The notes beneath the pieces are model-generated. The model saw only the letters and a program-made list of their open reading frames with translations, made no database searches and had not been told where the DNA came from. The position numbers and the translations under genes are program-made. Positions 8,745 through 17,287 of a DNA stretch of 64,000 bases are shown piece by piece (position 1 is the first letter of the stretch; the number at the start of each line of letters is the position of its first letter). Where the stretch lies: the NCBI GenBank assembly GCA_025465095.1, contig JAODME010000013.1:1-64000 (forward strand). Reading direction: 5' to 3'. The DNA is from Microbacteriaceae bacterium (GTDB lineage: Bacteria; Actinomycetota; Actinomycetes; Actinomycetales; Microbacteriaceae).

Positions 8745-8820
<76 letters not shown>

Positions 8821-8985
8821 CTACTTGCATGCCAGATCCAGCGTCGGAAGGTGATCCGCCCAGGCCGGCCGCGCCTGAGTGTCGACACGCCGCGGGCACT
8901 CTCGCTTCGCCTTCCGCAGCGACAGTCGCGGGACAGTTGCCGCAACTGCAGCGCGGACAGCTGCCGCGACAAGCCGTCCGGCGCC

Positions 8986-10527
8986 CTATTTCTTGTCGAA
9001 GACCTCGTCCTCCATGGTGTCGTACCCCTCCGCCTGCGGATCCCTGTGCAACCCTCCGCTGAGCGCGTACTCCTCTTCTGGGGAGAGCACCAGCTGATGG
9101 CGCCCGTAGAGCCCGAAGCCAGCGAGAATCAGGGCGTACACGATGATGATCGCGATGATCGCCGGTTGGAACGTGACGTTGAGGAGGAATCCCATGAAGA
9201 TGAGCGCCGAGATCACGGCAGCGATCACCGCTCCCGGCACGCCCCACGGGCTGGTGTACGGACGAGCGGCGTTCGGGAACTTCCGGCGCAGGATCACGAA
9301 GGACACCATCTGCAGGAAGTAGGCGAGCACCGCCCCCCACACGGCGATGTTCAGGATGATGGCGCCCGCGACCGCGCCGGCACCCTCGTCGACGCGGCTG
9401 AGCAGGTCAAGCAGGAGCAGCGCGAGGAATCCGATGACGGCGCCGACGGCGAGGGCAACCCACGGAGTCTGCCGCTTGCCGGTGAGCGAGAAGAACTTCG
9501 GGTAGTACCCGGCGCGGGACAGCGAGTACATGTTGCGGCCGTACGCGAACATGATTCCCTGCAGCGACGCGAGGAGCCCGACGAGGGCGAACAGGGCCAG
9601 AACCGCGGCGAGCTCATCCCCGACGATGGCGCGGAAGCCGTCCAGCAGCGGTTCGAGCGAGACCCCCGTCACGTCAGCCCCGAGCACACCCGTGTTGAGC
9701 ACCAGGACGAGAAGACCCGTCGCGATGAGCGTGGCGCGAGCCCACAGGCCCGCTTTGGGGATGTCGCGCGAGGGGTTGTGCGATTCCTCGGCAGCGAGCG
9801 GCAACTCTTCGATGCCGAGAAAGAACCACATGGCGAAGGGCAGCGCGAAGAGGATGGGCAGCACTCCGTGGGGGAGGAACGCGCTTTGTCCCTCGTCTGG
9901 CGGGATGTTGAACAGGTTGTCGACGCTCCACAGCCCCGAGAACGCTGCCATCACCGAGAACACCAGCAGAATTCCGATCGAGATGATCGACACGATGATC
10001 GCGAACCTGAACGAGATTGCCGCGCCCGCCGAATTGAGGGCGACGAACAGCGCATACAGGATGAGCCACCAGACCCACATGTTTCCGGAGAGGGAGAAGC
10101 CGAGCAGCTCGCTCGTGATGCCGTCCGCGTACTGGGCCGAGAAGTAGACGATGACGGCGGTGGTGGCGACGTACTCGATGGTCTCGGCGACGCCGGTCAC
10201 CAGACCGCCCCAGGGGCCCATCGCCGACCGGGCGAAGGAGTAGGCGCCGCCCGTATGCGGCATAGCGGCGGCCATCTCGCCGATGCTGAAGATCAAGCCG
10301 TAGTACATCACCACGAGCACGGCGAACGCGATCACCATCCCACCGAATCCGGCGAAGTCGATTCCGAAGTTCCATCCGGAGAAGTCGCCGGAGATGACGG
10401 CCGCCACGGCGAGGCCCCAGAGCCCCCAGACGCCCGCGGATCGTTTCAGGGATCGCTTTTCGAAGTATCCGTCGGCAGCCGGCGTGTACGTGACGCCGGA
10501 CCTTTTTCGATTTCCTGGAGTTGTCAT
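8986..10527 (-). CDS. eat: APC-superfamily permease, ethanolamine-permease type
   Basis: 513 residues with about 12 membrane helices. The N-terminal pattern (AVISGDFSGWNFGIDFAGFGG, then EMAAAMPHTGGAYSFARSAMGPWGG and ETIEYVATTAVIV) matches the Eat ethanolamine permease branch of the amino acid-polyamine-organocation superfamily. The C-terminal tail is soluble and acidic (EEEYALSGGLHRDPQAEG). GGGAGA precedes the ATG. The gene diverges across 243 bp from an operon for a gamma-glutamylation pathway, supporting uptake of ethanolamine or another small amine as its role. Substrate is inferred from family resemblance and context; a polyamine or amino acid is possible. Confidence 0.85.
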   Translation of the reverse strand: MTTPGNRKRSGVTYTPAADGYFEKRSLKRSAGVWGLWGLAVAAVISGDFSGWNFGIDFAGFGGMVIAFAVLVVMYYGLIFSIGEMAAAMPHTGGAYSFARSAMGPWGGLVTGVAETIEYVATTAVIVYFSAQYADGITSELLGFSLSGNMWVWWLILYALFVALNSAGAAISFRFAIIVSIISIGILLVFSVMAAFSGLWSVDNLFNIPPDEGQSAFLPHGVLPILFALPFAMWFFLGIEELPLAAEESHNPSRDIPKAGLWARATLIATGLLVLVLNTGVLGADVTGVSLEPLLDGFRAIVGDELAAVLALFALVGLLASLQGIMFAYGRNMYSLSRAGYYPKFFSLTGKRQTPWVALAVGAVIGFLALLLLDLLSRVDEGAGAVAGAIILNIAVWGAVLAYFLQMVSFVILRRKFPNAARPYTSPWGVPGAVIAAVISALIFMGFLLNVTFQPAIIAIIIVYALILAGFGLYGRHQLVLSPEEEYALSGGLHRDPQAEGYDTMEDEVFDKK

Positions 10528-10770
10528 CGGTTTCTCCCACGAGACTGTCGAGCCGAGCTGGCCGCGCGCACCGTCGCGCGCGGTGTATCAGAGTTGATAG
10601 GAGCGTAGTGGTCTATTGGTACCTCTTGTCTACCTTTGGGGGCAAATACTTCTTGCAGGATCACGGATGTTGCGGCAACCGCTGTGCTGTAATGGTTGGG
10701 CCCTGCCACAATGGGCGTGCCGTCCTGTCGGGCGACGCCCTGAGACCGCGCTCGACGAGGAGGAGAGATC

Positions 10771-12156
10771 ATGGCACGACGAAGCGGAATGCTGACGACC
10801 GACGAGCTGAACGCGCTCATCGACGGGGGCGACATCGACACGGTCATCGTGGCGTTCACCGACATGCAGGGACGCCTGATCGGCAAGCGCGTCGGCGCGC
10901 GCTTCTTCAAGGACGAGATTTCGGCCCACGGTGCGGAATGCTGCAACTATCTGCTCGCCGTCGACGTGGAAATGAACACGGTCGACGGTTACCGCATCTC
11001 CTCGTGGGAGAAGGGCTACGGCGATATGGCCATGATCCCCGACCTCGATACGCTGCGACTCGTGCCGTGGATTCCCGGTACCGCACTCGTGCTGGCCGAC
11101 CTCACCTGGCTGCCGGAACAGGGGGAATCGGAGGGCGCACCGGTCCGCCCGTCGCCGCGCGAGATCCTCAAGGTGCAGGTCGCACGGCTCGCCGACCGGA
11201 ACCTCGCCGCGTTCGTCGGCACCGAACTCGAGTTCCTCGTCTTCGACGACAGCTACCGGGACGCCTGGAAGAAGGGTTACACCGGCCTGACCCCGGCGAG
11301 CGACTACAACATCGACTATGCGCTGCTCGCCTCGACGCGCATGGAGCCGCTGCTGCGGGACATCCGAGTGGGAATGGAAGGGGCAGGACTCTACTGCGAG
11401 GGCGTCAAGGGAGAGTGCAACCTCGGCCAGCAGGAGATCGCCTTCCGGTATGACGAGGCGCTCGTGACCTGCGACAACCACTCGATCTACAAGAACGGGG
11501 CGAAGGAGATCGCCGACAAGCACGGCAAGGCACTGACGTTCATGGCAAAGTACAACCAGCGCGAAGGGAACAGCTGCCACATACACATCAGCGTGCGCGG
11601 CACCGATGGCAGCGCCGTCTTCGCCGACGAGGATGCCGAGCACGGCATGTCGAAGATGTTCCGTCACTTCATGGCGGGCCAACTGAAGGCGATGCGCGAG
11701 CTCACACTGTTCTTCGCGCCCAACATCAACTCGTACAAGCGGTTCGTCGAAGGTTCGTTCGCGCCGACCGCCGTCGCCTGGGGACTCGACAATCGCACGT
11801 GCTCGCTCCGAGTGGTCGGCCACGGGCACGGGCTGCGCGTCGAGAATCGGGTGCCGGGCGGTGACGTCAACCAGTACCTGGCCGTGGCCGCCCTCATCGC
11901 CGGCGGCCTGCACGGCATCGAGCACGAGCTTGAGCTCGAGCCCATGCTCGAGGGCAACGCATACGGCAGCGAGGCTCCGCGGGTGCCGACGACCCTGCGC
12001 GAGGCGGCCGAACTGTTCGGAGCTTCCAGCATCGCCCGCGACGCGTTCGGCGACGACATCGTCGAGCACTACCTCAACAACGCACGGGTCGAGACCGCAG
12101 CGTATGACGCGGCCATCACGGACTGGGAGCGCATTCGTGGCTTCGAACGATTCTGA
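10771..12156 (+). CDS. Glutamine synthetase-like gamma-glutamyl-amine ligase (GlnA4/PuuA type)
   Basis: 461 residues with the GS beta-grasp N-terminus (IVAFTDMQGRLIGKRV) and catalytic domain: VGTELEFLVFDD (metal-binding Glu), GECNLGQQEIAF, SCHIHISV (His), NSYKRFVEGSFAPTAVAWGLDNRTCSLRV (ATP/glutamate site) and ENRVPGGDVNQYLAVAALIAGGL. It lacks the adenylylation-loop region of true GlnA. The C-terminus (DDIVEHYLNNARVE...DWERIRGFERF) matches actinobacterial GlnA4-like proteins, one of which glutamylates ethanolamine in Streptomyces. A strong GAGGAGGAG site precedes the ATG. It is first in a tightly packed operon with a hydrolase and two dehydrogenases. Ethanolamine versus polyamine cannot be settled from sequence. 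Confidence 0.85.
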   Translation: MARRSGMLTTDELNALIDGGDIDTVIVAFTDMQGRLIGKRVGARFFKDEISAHGAECCNYLLAVDVEMNTVDGYRISSWEKGYGDMAMIPDLDTLRLVPWIPGTALVLADLTWLPEQGESEGAPVRPSPREILKVQVARLADRNLAAFVGTELEFLVFDDSYRDAWKKGYTGLTPASDYNIDYALLASTRMEPLLRDIRVGMEGAGLYCEGVKGECNLGQQEIAFRYDEALVTCDNHSIYKNGAKEIADKHGKALTFMAKYNQREGNSCHIHISVRGTDGSAVFADEDAEHGMSKMFRHFMAGQLKAMRELTLFFAPNINSYKRFVEGSFAPTAVAWGLDNRTCSLRVVGHGHGLRVENRVPGGDVNQYLAVAALIAGGLHGIEHELELEPMLEGNAYGSEAPRVPTTLREAAELFGASSIARDAFGDDIVEHYLNNARVETAAYDAAITDWERIRGFERF

Positions 12157-12955
12157 GGCGACCGCCGTGGCCGACGCCTCGACCGGCGGGATGCCGGAAA
12201 CCGACGTGGCTCAGAAGCCGAAGCCGCCGCGAACGGAGATCGGGCGCCGACCAATCATCGGCATCACCACCTATCTCGAGCGGGCGCAGACCGGGGCGTG
12301 GGACGTTCGCGCCGCCTTCCTTCCGGCGGTGTACCTGGACGGGGTGACCGAAGCGGGCGGTATTGCCGTGCTGCTCCCGCCGCAGCCGGCGAGCGACGAG
12401 ATCGTCGACCGTGTGCTCGACTCGATCGACGGCCTGGTTCTGAGCGGGGGAGCGGATGTGGACCCCGCCCGCTACGGCCAGGAGGCGCACGAGAAGACGG
12501 CGATCCCGCGCGCCGACCGCGACGCCTGGGAGCACGCGCTCATCCGGCGTGCGATCGACCGTGAAGTGCCGTTCCTCGGCATCTGCCGTGGCGCGCAACT
12601 GCTCAACGTGGCGCTCGGCGGCACCCTGCACCAGCATCTGCCGGAGATTGTGGGCAGCGAGAAGTACCAGCCTGCTCCCGCCGAATTCGGTACCGTCGAC
12701 GTGCTCGTCAGCAAGGAGAGCCGCCTGAGCGCGGTGCTCGGGCGCACCGCGTCGAACCTGAGTGTGCGGTGCTACCACCACCAGGCGCTCGCCAGGGTCG
12801 CCGACGCTCTCACCGTCACCGCCCTTTCGGAGGACGGCGTGATCGAAGCCGTGGAGTTGTCAGGTTTGCCATTCGGCATCGCGGTGCAGTGGCATCCGGA
12901 GCAGGATGCAGCGGACCGGAGGCTCTTCGAGGGGCTCGTGGAGGCGGCGCGATGA
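12137..12955 (+). CDS. Class I amidotransferase-fold gamma-glutamyl hydrolase (PuuD-like)
   Basis: 272 residues from the GTG at 12137, which has GGGAG 8 nt upstream and overlaps the ligase gene by 20 bp. About 35 disordered residues precede the Peptidase_C26/PuuD domain (GITTYLERAQTGAWD). The catalytic triad is visible: Cys in FLGICRGAQLLNVALGG, and His and Glu in AVQWHPEQD. PuuD-family enzymes cleave gamma-glutamyl amides and release glutamate. Position between a gamma-glutamyl ligase and an aldehyde dehydrogenase supports removal of the glutamyl tag after oxidation of the amine. Confidence 0.88.
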   Translation: MASNDSEATAVADASTGGMPETDVAQKPKPPRTEIGRRPIIGITTYLERAQTGAWDVRAAFLPAVYLDGVTEAGGIAVLLPPQPASDEIVDRVLDSIDGLVLSGGADVDPARYGQEAHEKTAIPRADRDAWEHALIRRAIDREVPFLGICRGAQLLNVALGGTLHQHLPEIVGSEKYQPAPAEFGTVDVLVSKESRLSAVLGRTASNLSVRCYHHQALARVADALTVTALSEDGVIEAVELSGLPFGIAVQWHPEQDAADRRLFEGLVEAAR

Positions 12956-14316
12956 CCTCGACGATCCTCATCAATCCCGCTGACGAGAGCGTTCTCCGCG
13001 AGATCGAGCACACCACGGTCGCCGAGGTGGACGCCGCGGTGGCCCGCGCGGCGGACGCGCAGCGTGGGTGGTCGGCGCTCGCTCCGAGCGCGCGCGCGGA
13101 AGGGCTTCGCAGATTCGCGCTCGCGGTCGATGGTGCGAGCGAGGAGCTCGCCGCGCTCGAGGTCCTCAATTCGGGGCATCCGATCACCCAGGCGCGCTGG
13201 GAGGCAGGGCACGTGCGCGACGTGCTCACCTATTATTCTGCGGCGCCAGAGCGGATGACGGGCAGGCAGATTCCGGTCGCAGGCGGTCTCGACGTGACCT
13301 TCCTCGAACCCATCGGCGTGATCGGGATCATCGTTCCGTGGAACTTCCCGATGACCATCGCGAGTTGGGGGTTCGCCCCAGCGCTCGCCGCCGGAAATGC
13401 GGTCGTGCTGAAGCCCGCGGAGTGGACACCGCTCACCGCGATCCGGCTCGGCGAGCTCGCACTGGAGGCGGGGCTCCCCGAGGGGCTCCTCCAGGTGCTT
13501 CCGGGCAAGGGCTCGGTGGTGGGCGACCGGCTCGTGACGCATCCTGGCGTCGGCAAGATCGTCTTCACCGGGTCGACGGCGGTCGGCAAGCAGGTGATGG
13601 CCGGGTGCGCGGCGCGGGTCAAGGCCGTCACCCTCGAGCTGGGCGGCAAGAGCGCGAACGTCGTGTTCGCCGACTCCGACCTCGAGAAGGCCGCGGCTAC
13701 GGCGCCATACGCGGTGTTCGAGAACGCAGGCCAGGACTGCTGCGCGCGCAGTCGCATTCTTGTTCAGAGGAGCGCCTTCGATCGTTTTCTCGAACTGCTC
13801 GAGCCGGCCGTGAAGGGTGTCGTGGTCGGTGCTCCCGGCGACGACCGCACCGAGATGGGGCCGCTCGTGTCGAGGACCCACCTCGACAACGTCGCCGCCT
13901 ATGTTCCGGATGACTCGCAGGTCGCATTTCGCGGGAGCGCCCCGACCGGGCCGGGGTTTTGGTTTCCGCCCACCGTGCTTCTGCCGGCCAGCCGGACCGA
14001 CCGCACGGTGACGGAGGAGATCTTCGGTCCCGTCGTCACGGTGCTGCCGTTCGACGACGAGGCCGAGGCGGTCGAGCTCGCGAACGCGAGCGAGTACGGG
14101 CTGTCCGGCTCGATCTGGACGCGCGACGTCGGTCGCGCCATCCGCGTCTCCCGCGCGATCGAGAGCGGAAACCTGTCTGTGAACTCGCATTCGTCGGTGC
14201 GCTACTCGACCCCGTTCGGCGGGTTCAAGCAGAGCGGACTCGGCCGCGAGCTCGGACCGGATGCCGCGGAGGCCTTCACCGAGACCAAGAACGTCTTCAT
14301 CAGCACGGCCGATTGA
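12952..14316 (+). CDS. NAD(P)-dependent aldehyde dehydrogenase
   Basis: 454 residues from an ATG that overlaps the preceding stop (ATGA), indicating translational coupling. The ALDH superfamily motifs are present: IIVPWNFPM, LKPAEWTPL, VFTGSTAVGKQVM (cofactor binding), VTLELGGKSANVV (general-base Glu), GQDCCARSR (catalytic Cys), TEEIFGPVVTVLPF and FGGFKQSGLGRELG. In this operon the likely substrate is a gamma-glutamyl aldehyde, such as gamma-glutamyl-acetaldehyde or gamma-glutamyl-aminobutyraldehyde (inference from PuuC-type pathways). It is slightly shorter than the common 480-500 residues, mainly at the N-terminus. Confidence 0.93.
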   Translation: MTSTILINPADESVLREIEHTTVAEVDAAVARAADAQRGWSALAPSARAEGLRRFALAVDGASEELAALEVLNSGHPITQARWEAGHVRDVLTYYSAAPERMTGRQIPVAGGLDVTFLEPIGVIGIIVPWNFPMTIASWGFAPALAAGNAVVLKPAEWTPLTAIRLGELALEAGLPEGLLQVLPGKGSVVGDRLVTHPGVGKIVFTGSTAVGKQVMAGCAARVKAVTLELGGKSANVVFADSDLEKAAATAPYAVFENAGQDCCARSRILVQRSAFDRFLELLEPAVKGVVVGAPGDDRTEMGPLVSRTHLDNVAAYVPDDSQVAFRGSAPTGPGFWFPPTVLLPASRTDRTVTEEIFGPVVTVLPFDDEAEAVELANASEYGLSGSIWTRDVGRAIRVSRAIESGNLSVNSHSSVRYSTPFGGFKQSGLGRELGPDAAEAFTETKNVFISTAD

Positions 14317-14326
14317 GGGGAACCGA

Positions 14327-15115
14327 ATGACCATCGAGAGAATCGATCTCACCCAACGTCTCGCAGGCAAGGTTGCCGTCATCACCGGCGGTGCGAGCGG
14401 GATCGGTTTCGCCACCGCCCGCCGGTTCGCCGCCGAGGGAGCCAGAGTGGTGATCGGCGACGTTGACGCAACCACCGGTGCCGCCGCCGCCGCGGAGGTC
14501 GACGGCCTGTTCGTGCGGGTAGATGTCACCGACGAGGCGCAGGTGGACGCCCTGTTCGCGGCCGCGAACGAGACCTACGGCTCCGTGGACATCGCGTTCA
14601 ACAATGCGGGGATCTCCCCGCCCGACGACGACTCGATCGAGACCACCGAGCTTCCGGCCTGGCAACGAGTTCAAGACGTCAACCTGAAGTCGGTGTATCT
14701 CTGCTCGCGAGCGGCACTGCGGTACATGGTGCCGCAGGGCAGCGGCTCGATCATCAACACCGCCTCCTTCGTGGCGGTGCTCGGATCGGCGACGAGCCAG
14801 ATTTCGTACACGGCCTCCAAGGGTGGCGTTCTCGCGATGAGCCGTGAACTCGGTGTCCAGTACGCGCGGCAGGGCATCAGGGTGAATGCGCTGTGCCCCG
14901 GCCCCGTCGACACCCCGCTGCTTCGCGAGCTCTTCGCCAAGGACGAGGAGCGCGCCCAGCGTCGCCTCGTGCACGTTCCGGTTGGCCGGTTCGCCAGGCC
15001 GGATGAGCTCGCCGCGTCGGTCGCGTTCCTCGCCAGCGATGACTCCTCCTTCATCACGGGTGCCACGTTCATGGTCGACGGCGGCATCAGCGCGGCATAC
15101 GTGACCCCCCTGTAG
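14327..15115 (+). CDS. Short-chain dehydrogenase/reductase
   Basis: 262 residues, classical SDR. The nucleotide-binding motif TGGASGIG is near residue 21, followed by the NNAG motif (FNNAGISPP), catalytic Ser in NTASFVAV, the YTASK active-site Tyr/Lys, and GPVDTPLL. The C-terminal SFITGATFMVDGG is also typical. GAGGGG precedes the ATG, 11 bp after the aldehyde dehydrogenase. In a gamma-glutamylation operon it would suit oxidation of the hydroxyl of a gamma-glutamyl amino alcohol to the aldehyde, feeding the dehydrogenase upstream. A polyamine pathway would not need this step, so its presence points toward ethanolamine (inference). Confidence 0.9.
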   Translation: MTIERIDLTQRLAGKVAVITGGASGIGFATARRFAAEGARVVIGDVDATTGAAAAAEVDGLFVRVDVTDEAQVDALFAAANETYGSVDIAFNNAGISPPDDDSIETTELPAWQRVQDVNLKSVYLCSRAALRYMVPQGSGSIINTASFVAVLGSATSQISYTASKGGVLAMSRELGVQYARQGIRVNALCPGPVDTPLLRELFAKDEERAQRRLVHVPVGRFARPDELAASVAFLASDDSSFITGATFMVDGGISAAYVTPL

Positions 15116-15117
15116 CC

Positions 15118-15873
15118 ATGTCAGATCAGGGGAGCGACCAGCCGCCGAGCCTCGCCGACGATGCCATGTTCCGGCCGGTGCGAGCGGGGAACGCCTTCGA
15201 GGACACCGTCGGACGCCTGCTGCAGACGATCCGGCTCGGCCTCGTGGCGCCTGGGGAGGCGCTGCCCCCCGAGCGTGACCTCGCCGCACGGTTCGCGGTG
15301 AGCCGGGACACGGTTCGGGAAGCCATCCGGTCGCTTACCGAGGCCGGCTTCGTCGTCTCCCGGCGCGGCCGTTACGGGGGAACATTCGTCAGCGCGACGC
15401 TACCGGCGGGAGGCTCTGGCAGCGCGGTCGCCGGCATGGCAGCGCACGACGAGCTGCCGGGCGCCGAGCTCGACGACGTCATCGGGCTGAGGCAGATCCT
15501 CGAGCCGGGGGCGGCTCGCGCGGCGGCGGCGAGGAGCCTCAGCTCGACGGAGCGGGAGATCCTCTGGTCGCGGCTGGGCGAGACCGCCGCGGCAACCGTC
15601 TCCGACTACCGACGACTCGACTCGCGACTGCACCTGATGATCGCCGAACTCGCCGGGACCCCGTCACTCGTGCCGCTCATCGCCGACAACCGGATGCAGG
15701 TCAACGACCTGCTCGAAAGAATCCCGTTGCTCGAACCGAACATCGCCCATTCGAACCAGCAGCACGAGGCGATAGTCATCGCGATACTGACCGGAGACCC
15801 GGGAGCAGCTGATGAGGCCATGCGCGAGCATCTCGACGGTTCAGCGGCGTTGCTCCGCGGATTCCTGGGGTAG
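15118..15873 (+). CDS. FadR-subfamily GntR transcriptional regulator
   Basis: 251 residues. An N-terminal winged HTH of the GntR type (LGLVAPGEALPPERDLAARFAVSRDTVREAIRSLTEAGFVVSRRGRYGGTFV) is followed by an all-helical FCD effector domain (LDDVIGLRQILEPGAARAAAARSL, DSRLHLMIAELAGTPSL, HEAIVIAILTGDPGAADEAMREHL), whose His and Asp residues usually bind a metal. It is the last gene of the amine-catabolism operon, starting 2 nt after the SDR stop. It probably represses that operon and perhaps the divergent permease, with a pathway intermediate as inducer. I could not identify its operator with confidence. Confidence 0.92.
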   Translation: MSDQGSDQPPSLADDAMFRPVRAGNAFEDTVGRLLQTIRLGLVAPGEALPPERDLAARFAVSRDTVREAIRSLTEAGFVVSRRGRYGGTFVSATLPAGGSGSAVAGMAAHDELPGAELDDVIGLRQILEPGAARAAAARSLSSTEREILWSRLGETAAATVSDYRRLDSRLHLMIAELAGTPSLVPLIADNRMQVNDLLERIPLLEPNIAHSNQQHEAIVIAILTGDPGAADEAMREHLDGSAALLRGFLG

Positions 15874-15894
15874 CGGCGGGCGGGCCCGGCGCGG

Positions 15895-16392
15895 TCAGCC
15901 CGCGGGAGGCGACTTTCGCGCGCGCGGTGGCCGGGTCGTCGGCCGGGTGACCGACGGAAGCACTTCGGTGTCGGCGGCAGGAAGGACCGCGGTGTCGTCG
16001 GCAGGCGTCGGCGGAGTGCGCGGGGCGGGCGCCGCGCGAGCAGCCTTCGCCTCCCGCTTGGCCGCCGCAAGGTCGTCGGACACGGGGACGGCGGCAGCAC
16101 CGCCGGGCCGAGTGGGAGGTGCGGCGGGAGCTGCGCCCGGAGCCGGTTCGGCGGCGGGCTCGGGGGCCCGCGTGGTGCGCTGAGCCGGCCGTGCCGGCCG
16201 AGGTGCTTCATGCAGGGATACGTAGAGTTTCGCCGCTCGCGTGCCGATCAGGAGGAATCGAACAAGCAGGAACAGAGTCGCCAGCACGATGATGAGGATC
16301 GCAGCGGTGACGACCGTCGCGAATACCGCTTCGAGCAGCCGGTACACGCCTGGCCAGCCGGGCATGTCCGGTCCGACCACGTCGTCAATCAT
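15895..16392 (-). CDS. Single-pass membrane protein with long Pro/Ala-rich tail
   Basis: 165 residues. One strong membrane helix (about residues 24-48, AVFATVVTAAILIIVLATLFLLVRFLL) is followed by a disordered Ala/Pro-rich region with acidic and basic patches, ending in RPPRARKSPPAG. No family is recognised. Its ATG overlaps the 3' end of the small upstream gene by 8 bp, so the two are coupled. Low-complexity tails of this kind are poorly conserved; the membrane helix and coupling are the main evidence that it is real. Confidence 0.65.
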   Translation of the reverse strand: MIDDVVGPDMPGWPGVYRLLEAVFATVVTAAILIIVLATLFLLVRFLLIGTRAAKLYVSLHEAPRPARPAQRTTRAPEPAAEPAPGAAPAAPPTRPGGAAAVPVSDDLAAAKREAKAARAAPAPRTPPTPADDTAVLPAADTEVLPSVTRPTTRPPRARKSPPAG

Positions 16393-16564
16393 CTTGGTTC
16401 GCTTCGTCGATCACGGTGCCGACGGCGATGGCCACCGATGCGGCCCAGCTCACCCACATCAACACGAGGCGCCAGTCGCGCGGACCGCGCCGCGTCGTCT
16501 GCAAGGTGCTCCACCCGCTGAAGGCGGCACTGATAACGCTGCTGCTGAAGATGAATTTGCGCAC
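16385..16564 (-). CDS. Small conserved membrane protein
   Basis: 59 residues from a GTG at 16564, chosen because TTGGAGG lies 5 nt upstream. The frame is open to an ATG at 16618 that has no such site. The sequence VRKFIFSSSVISAAFSGW, TTRRGPRDWRLVLMW and SWAASVAIAVGTVIDE has two hydrophobic stretches around a conserved-looking GPRDWR turn. I recall similar short proteins in Microbacteriaceae but no function. It overlaps the next gene by 8 bp. Confidence 0.6.
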   Translation of the reverse strand: MRKFIFSSSVISAAFSGWSTLQTTRRGPRDWRLVLMWVSWAASVAIAVGTVIDEANQDD

Positions 16565-16660
16565 GGGTCCTCCAAGAAACGTGAATTCCAACGGTACCGC
16601 GATCGTCGAGAGTTGCACAGTTGTCTCTCACGGCAACGGCGAACTGGCAAAGATCTGTGA

Positions 16661-16704
16661 GACTGACCGATCGGACAGTCTCTGACCGATCGGTCAGTTA
16701 CCGT
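16661..16704 (+). promoter_or_regulatory. Tandem TetR operators overlapping the tetR promoter
   Basis: Two palindromes share the core GACCGATCGG(T). The distal one, 16661-16680, is a 20-mer dyad with one mismatched pair. The proximal one, 16682-16697, is the perfect palindrome CTGACCGATCGGTCAG. Their centres are 19 bp apart, putting them on the same helix face to within two base pairs. The -10-like TACCGT (16699-16704) follows directly and ends 6 nt before the tetR ATG. Bound repressor would therefore cover the -35/-10 region. This is classic TetR autoregulation, probably controlling the downstream transporter genes too. Confidence 0.8.
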
Positions 16705-16710
16705 CGGAGT

Positions 16711-17274
16711 ATGTCCAGTGCCATCGACCTGCGCGAGATAGCTCTCGCCGAATTCGCCACCGCCGGATACGCGGGAACATCCATTCATCGCATAGCAGAT
16801 CTCGCGGGCCTGTCGAAGTCCTCGGTCCTCTACCACTACGCATCCAAAGAGACGCTGCTCGAGGCGGCCATCGGCCCGGCCATCGATCGGATGGAGGCGA
16901 TGATCGAGGATCTCGCCTCCCATTCGCTCCACGGCGCAGCCCGCGCACGGTTCCTCACCGGCTTCACCGAGTTCCTGCTCGAGCACCGTCTCGAGGTGCA
17001 CATGTTCATCAATCAGGGGTCCTCGCTCGTGGACGTGCCCGTAGTCGAGCGTGCGAACGACGTGGTGCGTCAACTCGCCGACTATTTCGCCTCGAACACC
17101 GCATCCACGGAAGACAAGATGCGGTTCGGAATAGCCCTGGGCGGGGCGGCCTACACGCTTTGCATGCAGCAGTCCCTCGGCATCGAGCCCGCTCCTGTCG
17201 AGGAGACCCGCGCCGCGCTCGTCACGATCATGACCGAGTTGCTGGCCCCCGTGCACATCCGTCCGTCCGCCTGA
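16711..17274 (+). CDS. TetR-family transcriptional repressor
   Basis: 187 residues. The N-terminal HTH is clear: IALAEFATAGYAGTSIHRIADLAGLSKSSVLYHYASKETLLEAAI. The ligand-binding C-terminal domain is helical and has no recognisable ligand signature. The ATG at 16711 lies directly after tandem operators and a -10 element, so the longer open frame to 16621 is rejected. The gene is 13 nt before an MMPL transporter gene. It probably represses itself, the MMPL and the YhgE/Pip protein; the inducer would be a hydrophobic or toxic substrate (inference). Confidence 0.93.
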   Translation: MSSAIDLREIALAEFATAGYAGTSIHRIADLAGLSKSSVLYHYASKETLLEAAIGPAIDRMEAMIEDLASHSLHGAARARFLTGFTEFLLEHRLEVHMFINQGSSLVDVPVVERANDVVRQLADYFASNTASTEDKMRFGIALGGAAYTLCMQQSLGIEPAPVEETRAALVTIMTELLAPVHIRPSA

Positions 17275-17287
17275 CCCCGAGGAACAC

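Noticed and set aside
12772-14529. A 585-codon antisense frame opposite the aldehyde dehydrogenase
   Set aside because: Arg/His/Asp-rich shadow sequence with no motif; the sense gene is certain.
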